The notes beneath the pieces are model-generated. The model made no database searches. It was not told the DNA's origin and was given only the letters and a program-made list of their open reading frames with translations. A stretch of DNA of 17,092 nt from Cerioporus squamosus (Eukaryota > Basidiomycota > Agaricomycetes > Polyporales > Polyporaceae): assembly GCA_022592435.1 (NCBI GenBank), contig JABYQS010000614.1, positions 1-17,092 of the forward strand, given 5' to 3'. Below, piece after piece: positions 9,288 to 17,092 of this stretch; positions within the stretch are counted from its first letter, which is position 1, and each line of letters opens with the position of its first letter. Position numbers and translations under genes: made by a program.

Positions 9288-10006
9288 CTACTCGCTCGGT
9301 TCAATCTTGGGCTCTTGGTCTTGGGTGGGGCTGTGGGTAGGCAGAGTCGGTACTGAGTGATCCGCTGTGGGATTGTACGACGCAGGTCGCTCGACCTTCA
9401 CCCGTTTGGTCTCGGGCTCGGGCTCGCGATTGCGATACTGCGCGACGGGGGCCTGCCAATGAACAAGCCGCCCTACCCAGCTCACTACAGCCGGGAACCC
9501 TCCTCCAACGGCGACCGCTCCGACGTAAGCGTCCATGAGATGGCGCGTCTCCTGTATAGTACGCACATGAGCACACGAGGGAAGACGCGACGGTATCGTC
9601 GAACCGTAGGTATCATGTGCAAGTACATACCGACGGGTCTCTCATATCCACACCCGCGGCGTGGCGCACCTTCTCCCGCCAGCCGTAGCCCTCCACCCAC
9701 TTCTCGACCATTTCCGGCAGCTTGTTGAGCTCAGCCTGCGGGAGCTTGCGGTCAGTCGACCCACTCGCTGGAGTACGGTCTGCTCGCCTCAATTTCCTCC
9801 GCTCTCAACATGGGCCGCCTCTGGAAGAGTATATACGCTTCGGCCGCCTCCAACATCTTGCTCCCGACAGTTGCGAGTCGTATCGCGTCGCCGTAGGGCG
9901 AGTCGTGGTTCGTCGGCGTGCCTGGAAGCTTGAGAGACTTGTGAACGAAGATTTCGAGCATCGCCTCGCCGTCGATCTGCGGGGCTGGGGGAAGGTTGCG
10001 GTCCAT
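9288..10006 (-). CDS. RNase III-fold protein with degenerate catalytic motifs, three exons
   Basis: The model is exons 9788-10006, 9631-9735 and 9288-9551, giving 195 residues. Exon 1 carries MDRNLPPAPQIDGEAMLEIF, VHKSL and RLATVGSKMLEAAEAYILFQRRPML. Exon 2 carries LPEMVEKWVEGYGWREKVR, and exon 3 ETRHLMDAYVGAVAVGGG then VVSWVGRLV. Order and spacing match one RNase III domain (helix with H-x-S-L, signature helix, second acidic helix). The signature normally read as ERLEFLGD is RLATVGSK here, so the key acids are missing and nuclease activity is unlikely. The C-terminal 55 residues are polar and include KRVKVE (possible NLS and SUMO-type site). Intron 2 (9552-9630, GTATGT...ACAG) is solid. Intron 1 needs a GC donor (GAG|GCGAGC) and ends CCGCAG (or CGCAAG three codons earlier); no GT donor keeps frame. 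Similar short RNase III-like proteins are common in agaricomycetes. The role is unknown: RNA binding, or descent from a ribosomal-type RNase III protein, is possible. Confidence 0.75.
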
Positions 10007-10308
10007 CGTTCAAGTTGTCAGAGAGGTTTAGTTCGAAATCGGAGGATATGAGCCTAGATTCGGGTAGAAGAGTGCTGGCTGGCTGATGAGCGCGGAGGAT
10101 TGCACGCATGTATACGTACCAGGGGTTCAACTTGAACGGGGCCCGCAAAGGCTGCTTTCTACCGCAGCGTAGGAAGGACAATGAGTATTCACACACTTTG
10201 TTTTGTGCTGCGGTAGGTGGGAGACGACCAGTCACTCCAGAGGCACCTCATACTTGCCTTCAGCTTCGGGGACGGTCCGGAGAGGCGAGCGACGGCGAAG
10301 AGGCAAGA

Positions 10309-10560
10309 CATGCAGGCGTCGAACGCACCTGCTTCCGTTTGGCCATGGCAGCGGTCATGAGTAAGAGCAGGGAGCCTGAGTGCCTCAGCTCGCCGAGCTC
10401 AAACTTGTGCAGAACCGCTAGACACAGATGGGGAGCGTTAGATTGCATGCATGAAACGGGAGCGACAATGGGGCGCACTTTTGGGTACGAGGCTGAGAGT
10501 ACGGAACATTTTTGGGTAAAGCTTAAGCCGATTGCGCATCCTCAGTGTGTCGCGACTCGC
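10309..10560 (-). pseudogene. Decayed partial duplicate of the capping triphosphatase gene (exon 5, intron 4, part of exon 4)
   Basis: A minus-strand block repeats, in order, landmarks of the intact gene at 11175-11445. Matches between copies are CGTCGAACGC (10317 and 11175), GCGGTCATGAG (10351 and 11228), the GTGCAG of the exon-5 start (10408 and 11275), GGGGCGCACTTT inside intron 4 (10470 and 11339), and GGGTA and TGTGTCG 32 bp apart in exon 4 (10514/10546 and 11407/11439). The offset stays at 858-893 bp. Translated, exon 5 reads VLHKFELGELRHS...LLMTAA against ILHELEVEMRHSDYLLMTAA. The metal-binding E-x-E becomes E-L-G-E, and after the KRKQ a frame change is needed to reach AFDACMSCLF, the counterpart of AFDELVHAFV. 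Weaker similarity to the end of exon 3 continues to about 10715. No intact reading frame remains, so I call it a pseudogene. Confidence 0.75.
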
Positions 10561-11069
10561 TCGACTGCCAGAGATCCGGTTTGCACCAGATCTCTCCCCT
10601 CGTACGCCGAGCTTTCAGGAGGCGAACGAGCAGCGAGATCGAAGCTTCCTGTACCATGCGGCCATGCACAACAGGCATAGGGACACCTGAATATTGACCT
10701 TGACCTTCCACGTTCGACCTACAGCACGTCGCAACATGCGTGCCGGTGCCTGACTGTAGCAAGCGAGAGACAAGCCGGAGGCCTCCTCGTTCAGCGCTCA
10801 GATCTGACAGGGGAGACTATGCCCCCCGATGGGCGACTATGAATACAAGCAAGCAGAGCATTAGCGACATTAGTCCGAGACGTAACGATACACACAGCTC
10901 CCAGTGCCAACCATCGCCTACCCGACGCTCCGACGTCCACGCTCCAAGCGCCAAGCTGCATATTCCGGCTTCACGTATGCAAGGAGAGAGGAGATTGCGA
11001 GCGAGGTTGGATTCACCGCACGCACCCAAGTACGGCGACCACACAAGATATGCGACATAGACGAGCAGA

Positions 11070-11094
11070 GGTTGGGGTTGAGGTTGAGGTTGGG
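11070..11094 (+). repeat. Short GGTTGA-type tandem repeat
   Basis: About four units of GGTTGA/GGTTGG sit directly after the stop codon of the capping triphosphatase gene (which reads the other way). It is a microsatellite in the 3' untranslated region, not a telomere. Confidence 0.5.
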
Positions 11095-12378
11095 CTAGCG
11101 GCCGTCACCCGCGGAGGTGGGGTTGGCATTCCGACAGAGTATGCGCGCGTTGTTGACAAACGCATGTACGAGCTCGTCGAACGCGTTCTGCTCCGCGACG
11201 CTGTGTTCGGGCTGCCCGCGTTTTGCCGCGGTCATGAGCAGGTAGTCCGAGTGCCGCATCTCGACCTCCAGCTCGTGCAGGATCTCCGGCTGCGGCACGG
11301 GGTGTGAGCGGACTGTATGCGCGGAGAGACAGCAAGTCGGGGCGCACTTTGCTATTTGGGCCGGAGGTGGCGGTCACCTGGGTGAGGTCGATCGCGAACT
11401 CTTGGTGGGTATAGCTCAGCCGGTCCTTTTTGCGGGAATGTGTCGGCGACCCTAGTGGCGGCGGCACTGCAGCACCGGGGTGTCAGAACATCATGAAGTA
11501 CGTTGTGAAGTGCACGGAGAGTGGGAACGCGAGACGTGCCTGGTATTTCCATGTTCACGCTAATCCGCCAGTCGACCGAGCGTTTCGGACAGAAGATGTC
11601 GAGATTCCCGAGGCGGATCTTGCGCATGCACGCGCGCACCTGGCTGGTCTTCTCGTCGCGCGTCACGCGGATCTTCTCGCCGCGTCCGCTCTCGGGCGCG
11701 TAGAAGTTGTCGATGAGGTGCAGGTGCTCGTAGTTGATGCCCATCTCGGGCTTCTCCAATTTGAGCTTGTTGAGCAGGATGTTGAAGTGCTGGTGCTGTC
11801 TCTGGGAACGACACGTGTGTGCAGGTGGATGGAGAGCGCGGGGGTTAGGGACGTACTGCGGTCATGTTGGACTCGAAGCGGATGTCCATCGAGTTCGGAG
11901 CCAGGACTGCACGACGCGTCACGGAAGGGAACAGAGATGGATGTCTTGCACGGGATCACGGATACGCACTTGTCTCGACCAGCACTGGTATCTGCAGCCT
12001 CTGTCCGCCCGCGCGGTCCCTCAGAACACCGATCTTCGCCTCCACCTCAATCACGCCTCCTGGTTCTTGCGGTCGATGTTCGATGTGGTAGTGGATGAAG
12101 TCCGCGACCTCGCGGATGAACTCGTCGAGGGGCTCGACGCCAATTATGGACGGCGACAGCAGTGGCAGCGCGTCGGAACCCGCGTCCGAGTTCGCGCTCG
12201 CCGGCGCGTCTCCGTCTCCCTGTGCATGAGCGTGTCCGTTTGACATTCGGCGGTCGTCTTGTGTTGCCCGAGAGGAAGAGGCTTGCGGAGGTTGCGGAGA
12301 GGAACGACGTGCGCGTTTTGGCGGACGGGAGTCTGATGTGTCGCGGTCGGAGTCGGAGGAGTGGTAGTCGCGGTCCAT
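11095..12378 (-). CDS. CET1: mRNA-capping enzyme beta subunit (RNA 5'-triphosphatase, Cet1-type), five exons
   Basis: Exons 11970-12378, 11857-11906, 11540-11801, 11378-11466 and 11095-11289 join in frame to 334 residues. The enzyme removes the gamma-phosphate from nascent pre-mRNA in the nucleus, the first capping step, using a metal-dependent beta-barrel tunnel unlike the animal enzyme. Residues 1-75 are a polar Ser/Asp/Arg tail with PPKRARR (possible NLS). Residues 76-330 are the catalytic domain. First-strand motif: IEVEAKIG, E111 and E113. Then ILAPNSMDIRFESNMT, YEHLHLIDNFY, RVTRDEKT, CMRKIRLGNLDIFCPKRS, DWRISVNMEIP, RRKD-like RKKDRLSYTHQEF, and the last-strand motif LHELEVEMR with E278 and E280. 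All metal ligands are present, so it should be active. Introns are 63, 55, 73 and 88 bp. Intron 3 starts with GC (CCAG|GCACGT), fixed by the conserved EIPVPPP junction. The start at 12378 gives the usual polar N-terminus; the frame stays open to 12867, so a longer protein is not excluded. Confidence 0.95.
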
Positions 12379-12419
12379 GCAGCGTCGCTCTTGCACGATC
12401 CTGGTGTATATACGCCGAG

Positions 12420-15100
12420 ATAGACGAGGAGGTTCGAACGGGGTTACAGCAGGAGGGAGAGAGCCATTCCGAGGCTGAGCTCGACGCGCATGCAGATGCG
12501 GACCGAGCCGACGATCCCACGTGGTGACGCGCTCGTCTCGCTGAGGCCACTCACTCCAGCTCTCCTGGCCTCGCAAGTCGCGCATCCGAGTCCCGCGCAC
12601 GACGGCCACAGTCACTGAACGAGTCGCAGGAGCACTCCCCGCCGCTCGCTCGCGTTGCAGACTTGTGCCCCGCTTGGCGCCACCGCTTGGGCTCTCTTGC
12701 ACGCTCTCCGCTCGTCCCTCTTGGTCTCGTCCCGCCCGCCCGCCGCCTGCCTTCTGCGCTCTCGTCCACGCATACACGCCGCGCTCTCTGCAGAGTTGAT
12801 CTACGCAGCCGTTAGGAACTCCAGACGTGCACCGCGTAGCAGTAACACACCCTTGTTCCGCAAGCACTCGGACGCTCGCCTTCCCGTCCCTCCACTTGTC
12901 CGATCGCTTTGCCAGGGGTCCATTGCACGACTTGCGTGAGCACTTGTGCGGAGTTTCACGCCGTCTCGACCTCTACACATCTCACAGACGCTGTGAATAG
13001 CACGTAGGTGAGCCTCTCCTCGTTCGCTCCGTGCTGCCTTCATCTCGCACGACTAGGCCCTGCAAACTGACCCGTTTGGACCTGAGGAAGCTCCGTAATC
13101 CGGCCCACTCGTCCGCCCGGAGGGCTCCCATGACGCACTTATCCCGCAAATCCGAGTTCTTCCCCGCCGGTACTCTGCCCGTCTTCTTCGCCATGCACGT
13201 CCCCCCTCGTCTCATCGCTCACGACACATCTCCTGCAGCATGAACTGACCGCGCCCTCGTCCGACATCGCGCACGGCGCGCAGACCGGTTTCCCTCCGGG
13301 GCCCTCCACTCGACGAGCTCTGTCCCTTACACGCCGCGAACACCGCCTACTCGCCTGCACTCGGGCTGGACAGGTGCGCTGCACTTGTAGCTGCTGGGAC
13401 ATCCCCGTCTCGTTCCTAGTCTCTGGCTGGACGGCGAACTGCGGCGGACTCGAGCTCGCGCAGTCCTCGGATATGGCGAGCTGCACCCATCGCCTCGGGC
13501 ACTCCATGTCGCACAAGGGCAGTCCTTCCGCGTGCTGCCGTGATCAGTCATCAACTCACCCTATTAGCGCAGTACGCCCATATGCTCGTACGCTCTCGGA
13601 CGTGCACTCTGCTACAAGATACCAAGCTGCCGGGTCCCCGCTCACGCCGTCCTCGAACGACATCCAAGGACCGCGGCGGATCTCGCCCCAACGCAGCGAA
13701 CCGCACATCAACTACAGACGGTATGCAAGTATGCGCCCCGATCTCGCCGGCGTCCCCTCCTCTGCACCCTTCCAGGCGAGTCTCCAACCTGCTGAGCCCG
13801 CCCGCCCGCCTCTGCATTCGTCGTGCCCGCCGGGTCGTGCCGGCGGATGGAATCGAGGACAAGCACTTGAGCACGGCGTCTTACCTCCTTCGCGCAGCGT
13901 ATGCGAGTCCAGCCGGAAGGTCAATCCTACGACGCCGAGGTGAGTACTGCAGATGTTCGAAGTAGCACGATGCTGCTTACCGTCGATGACAGTGAATGGC
14001 GGCACGGTGAAGCACATGGTGGCGGTGAGTACAGGACCTCGGGAACGGCGTGGTCTGCGCCGAGGCCAGCGTATCTGGAGTCCACACTCAGCCGTCGCCG
14101 AGTCTCCGCCTGCAGGTGTGTGTTGCAGCGCAGAACTGGCTGCTGGCGCCGCGCCACGGCCATGCAAGTAAGTACGCTACTCCGTACGTCTACTCGAATC
14201 TCATCGCCCCCGCATCCTGATCTTCGCTACGCCCGCTGGCCCCACGCCGCTCACGTCTCGCATCGACGCCCCGCGTCCTCGGACCCCTGCTCGCTGCCAG
14301 CTACTATACGTCGGCATGCCTGCGTGAAGCACACGGTGCATGTCAACGATGCGAATGGAGTGCGAGCAGGAGCTCGGATACGACTGCTTACCTCGGCGCA
14401 GCAGGGCCACCCAACCGGGCTGCATCGACACGCAAGAGGTCAGTGTTTCTCGTCCCTGCGCAGGATCAAGGTGCGTACCTCGATGTTCACAAACGACACG
14501 GTGCAAGTCGGCCGGTGCGGCGATGCGCGCACAAGGGAGTGAGCGACTCGGAGGACGCGCGACAAGGTGAGTGGGTGCAGGTGAGAGGGGAGAGGGGAGA
14601 GGCAAGAAGAAGGGTGCCGCCGTCTCGATCGCTCACGTCTCCCATTATAGGCTCCTCTGTGGGCGTCGCTCGGCCTGTGCCCGGGCGGCACGCGAGCTCC
14701 AGCGGGAGGCGACCTGAGGAAAGGCACGCGTGCTTCAGAGTTTGCAGGCGGGGAGCTCGGATTCAGCAGCTACCGCCGCCGGGTGTGGCACCGGGAAGGG
14801 CGGATGATTGGGTACGCGCAGAGGTAGGTCAGGGCAGGTTGCTGGCCGTCGCCGCGTACGTGCCAATTCAACCACACTGCTTGAACCCCGCAAGGTTCAT
14901 GGACAGTGCAGGCGAGGATCGGGGTTCGAGCCAAGTACGTCAACTCGAGTTCTCGCTTCACGGCACCCCTCTGTACCGCTGGAGTACAGACGATCAAGAT
15001 ATATTTTGTCTATCCTACGGACACCGTACGCCTGTGCGATGTTCCAGGTATTGCCCGCCGTCATGAATTGCTGGGTCTGATGATGAGCCGACCTTGCAAC
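12420..15100. other. GC-rich interval with many overlapping open frames, no gene resolved
   Basis: Long stop-free frames overlap on both strands. On + the most persistent runs from about 13133 to 13943 (some 270 codons without a stop, high GC3 but no early ATG), followed by 13901-14542 and 14443-15066. Donor-like sites occur at 13940 (GTGAGT), 14029 (GTGAGT), 14166 (GTAAGT) and 14565 (GTGAGT), with an acceptor CCATTATAG at 14649, so a multi-exon + gene is possible. A CT-rich tract at 12650-12770 would suit its promoter. I could not join exons into a recognisable protein, and one minus-strand frame (13139-13516) looks equally coding-like. The left part (12420-12650) must hold the promoter of the capping triphosphatase gene. 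Confidence 0.35.
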
Positions 15101-15156
15101 TAGGTTGATGTGAGTCCCGAGTTGTGAGCGAGGTTCCGAGTACTGTCCAGTCTGTC

Positions 15157-15177
15157 TTGCATGTTGCATGTTGCATG
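15157..15177. repeat. Three tandem copies of TTGCATG
   Basis: A heptamer, TTGCATG, is repeated exactly three times without spacer, in DNA with no supported gene. Confidence 0.6.
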
Positions 15178-15279
15178 TTCGTTAGGCTCCTGGGTCACCA
15201 GCGTGGATCAAACATCCGAGTGTTTCTGTAGACGTCGGCACTGTTAGCGAGGCTTGGGAGTCAAGTTACCTGTACTTAC

Positions 15280-15590
15280 CGGCAGAGGAGATTCTGACGG
15301 GGATGCTTGACCGAGGAGTGTTGCAGGTTCAGGTTGAGCCGGTGCCAAGTAGACACGGCGAGTATCTCTGGCTTGTCCCGAGACTGCCTGCGCGACGTGC
15401 CGCTTCCTCGTACACCATGGAATTGAACACGTGTCTTGCATCCTCCACGAGCTGGCCTCGAACTTACTGAACTTGAAGCACGTTGGCATGTGCTGCATGA
15501 TCGCCAGCAGGCCGGCCGAGCATTACAGTGCCTTGCGGAGCAACTTGATGACCGTGCGCGTCCCGTCCGCGTCATCCTTTGAAGCGACGT
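15280..15590 (-). pseudogene. Exon-like block of an unidentified minus-strand gene or gene remnant
   Basis: The block is bounded upstream by a strong splice-acceptor context (TACTAAC then CAGCAG, 15591-15603) and downstream by a perfect GTAAGT donor (15274-15279). One frame reads protein-like sequence on both sides of a single TAA (15523-15525): DGTRTVIKLLRKAL before it and SAGLLAIMQHMP, FKFSKFEASSWRMQDT after it. Either the TAA lies in a small intron (a 62-bp GTCATC...ATGCAG intron would keep the frame) or the gene is broken. A further GTAAGT lies inside the frame after FKF. I do not recognise the family. Neighbouring exons could not be found, so this may be a relic. Confidence 0.3.
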
Positions 15591-15609
15591 CTGCTGTTAG
15601 TAGGCTCCG

Positions 15610-16700
15610 AGAACACAGGCCGTACGGCTGTGATCTATACATTGTATTCGGCTGCCAACTCCGAGAGCTCGAGTTGCGAGAGCTCAAGCCTCTCTCCTCG
15701 AGTATCTTCCGCCCTGCTTGTCTCCGGACGACTACATACTAGGGGAGTCTGCGTGTGCAAGCTTCATGCGGATTCATTAGTCAAGGTCTGTCTGTGGAAA
15801 CAGGCAGGGACACGGTTACTTAGGATGCGTCAGAAGCCCCCTCATACCAAGCTAGACTGCAACGGAGCGAGCAACTTCTTCGAGCCCGGCATCGGATGCT
15901 CTTCAAGTCTCTTCGCAGATGAAAGCACGATCAGCGGGTTCGCAGTATATGCGCATGGGTCGGTCTGCTTTGCGGGAAGCTGACTTCAAGTTGAAGTTGA
16001 AGTCCTCCCAATTACTCTACGGTACGGCTGCAGAGGCTAGTGTACCTGAAATACAGCATATTGACTTGCTGTCAGAGGATCTCAGCGTTTCAGCGGCCCC
16101 ACAGCCGATCAAAACATACAGCTCCACAAAGCGAGCCGCGAGGAGGCTTGTCGAGAGTGCGTCGGATCGTGACAGCAGCGGACTCATCAATGGCACTGAA
16201 TGTTGTGCTGTAACCTTACGAGACGCCTGTCAGCGTTGGTTGGTTACACAGGCAAACTCACACGAGACTTGCCGGTGCGTCTGAATATTTGAATACCCGT
16301 CGGTCAGTGTGGATGTTGGTCGCGGCCGGGATACTGTTCAATGCGAGAGGTCAGTCCGCCCAAAATCATTCATTGAACCGGCATATACATAGAGCTGGAG
16401 GACAGGACAATGCTCTCGTGCTAGGGATCGGAACAGGAGACTTGACAGTATTCGCTCGCTTTGATATGCCACCATCTGGGCAAGCAGCCACGGTTACGCA
16501 CCGTTCCCTTCCGGTAAGCCTCCTACGCCAGAACGGGGTGTGGGGCGGTAAGGAAGCACGTGAACTCACACAGACGTACTGCTCGACTAGCTTGACTTCG
16601 ATTCTTTGTCTCCCGGCATCTGCGCGCATGTTGAATGGGTATTTATGTCTCGCCCCGTGCTCCTCGCTGCACCGAGCGTAACCGGCGATGTCTCTACAGG
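15610..16700. other. Interval without a supported gene
   Basis: Only unrelated frames of 80-135 codons with mixed codon use are seen (for example + 15579-15983 and + 16289-16681). The composition is less GC-rich than the gene-bearing parts. There are no terminal repeats or transposase-like frames. Confidence 0.4.
15982..16004. repeat. Small inverted repeat
   Basis: Arms GACTTCAA (15982-15989) and TTGAAGTC (15997-16004) flank a 7-base loop that itself contains TTGAAG, so the element is both an inverted and a short direct repeat. No gene is nearby to give it a role. Confidence 0.4.
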
Positions 16701-16719
16701 CTGCATGCGACGATATACA

Positions 16720-16908
16720 CGAGGATCGCTCCTGGAGCTTGACAGAGGTAAGATCCGGGAATGTTAGCTTGACGAAGGCCATAGACTGTAGTTTCTGAGC
16801 GCAGATGTACCTCGATGCGATGATTGGTTCCACGCAGCAGCCGAAAATCACGTTCGGAAGATACAGTGTGAGGGACTCGAGCGTTCTGTCCGGATCTTCG
16901 CTCAGCAA
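16720..16908 (-). CDS. Possible internal fragment of an F-box/LRR-like protein
   Basis: A minus-strand frame reads LSEDPDRTLESLTLYLPNV, then QSMAFVKLTFPDLTSVKLQ, the hydrophobic spacing seen in the LRR part of agaricomycete F-box proteins. The same frame is open upstream to about 17008, where a TAG stands. A GTATGT donor near 16936 could start an intron ending GGACAG at about 16888. Downstream of about 16720 the frame loses that pattern. No F-box is visible in the window, so the gene would be either incomplete at the right edge or a relic. This rests on composition only. Confidence 0.25.
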
Positions 16909-17092
16909 AGCAACCGACGATTCAGCCGAACATACCTGCTCGATGGAGGGTATATCGGGACTGCTATCGAGGTTGACAGCAGTTGCCCGGAGCCCTCGGG
17001 ACCGGAGCTATCGCCCTTCGCCGGCCATATACGTACGCCGGCGCATCTCCATGCCAGGGCCTTCTGACACTCTGCCTTTGCTCTCGGCCTTG

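Noticed and set aside
12424..12444. tRNA T-loop-like TTCGA strings (also near 3197 and 14928)
   Set aside because: The bases around each do not form a 5-bp T stem, and no acceptor or anticodon arm is present at tRNA distance.
11956..12867. Longer N-terminus for the capping triphosphatase
   Set aside because: The frame is open to 12867, but the extra part is Arg-rich translation of CT-rich promoter-like DNA. The start at 12378 gives the usual polar tail before the catalytic domain.
13139..13516. Minus-strand 125-codon frame with many Cys
   Set aside because: The codon third positions look coding-like, but so does the + frame over the same DNA. No splice neighbours or family were found.

Overview
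The window looks like nuclear DNA of a filamentous basidiomycete, probably an agaricomycete and possibly a polypore. The reasons are short introns (55-94 bp in most models) with CTCAC/CTAAC-type branch sites, GC-rich third codon positions, intron-split genes on both strands, and the protein families present: F-box, secreted CAP/PR-1-like, small secreted beta-type protein, RNase III-fold and fungal-type mRNA-capping triphosphatase. No operon, CRISPR, tRNA, rRNA or intact transposon was seen.

Layout. The left edge holds Ser/Thr-rich exons of a minus-strand surface-type protein that runs off the window. After a gap of about 1.3 kb with no supported gene there is an intronless minus-strand gene (2355-3032) for a Ser-rich protein with one Gly/Ala-rich hydrophobic segment. 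A second gap leads to a convergent pair of secreted-protein genes: a small secreted protein on + (4430-5118, three exons) and a CAP-domain protein on - (5267-5961, four exons). Next come an intronless F-box gene on + (7390-9087), a minus-strand RNase III-fold gene with degenerate catalytic motifs (9288-10006), and the five-exon gene for the mRNA-capping RNA 5'-triphosphatase on - (11095-12378). Between the last two lies a decayed partial copy of the triphosphatase gene (about 10309-10560, perhaps to 10715). From 12.4 to 15.1 kb the DNA is GC-rich with long overlapping open frames that I could not turn into a gene. The right 2 kb holds only weak candidates: one exon-like block and a fragment of an F-box/LRR-like frame.

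The genes do not form one pathway. Two neighbours are secreted and may act at the cell surface or outside the hypha. The F-box protein should act in SCF ubiquitin ligases. The triphosphatase performs the first step of mRNA capping. The most notable observations are the tandem partial duplication of the capping-enzyme gene, a GC-AG intron inside the functional copy (and a probable second one in the RNase III-fold gene), the loss of catalytic acids in the RNase III-fold protein, and a 15-bp element shared upstream of two minus-strand genes. All exon models were made by eye, and none has been tested against transcripts or databases.
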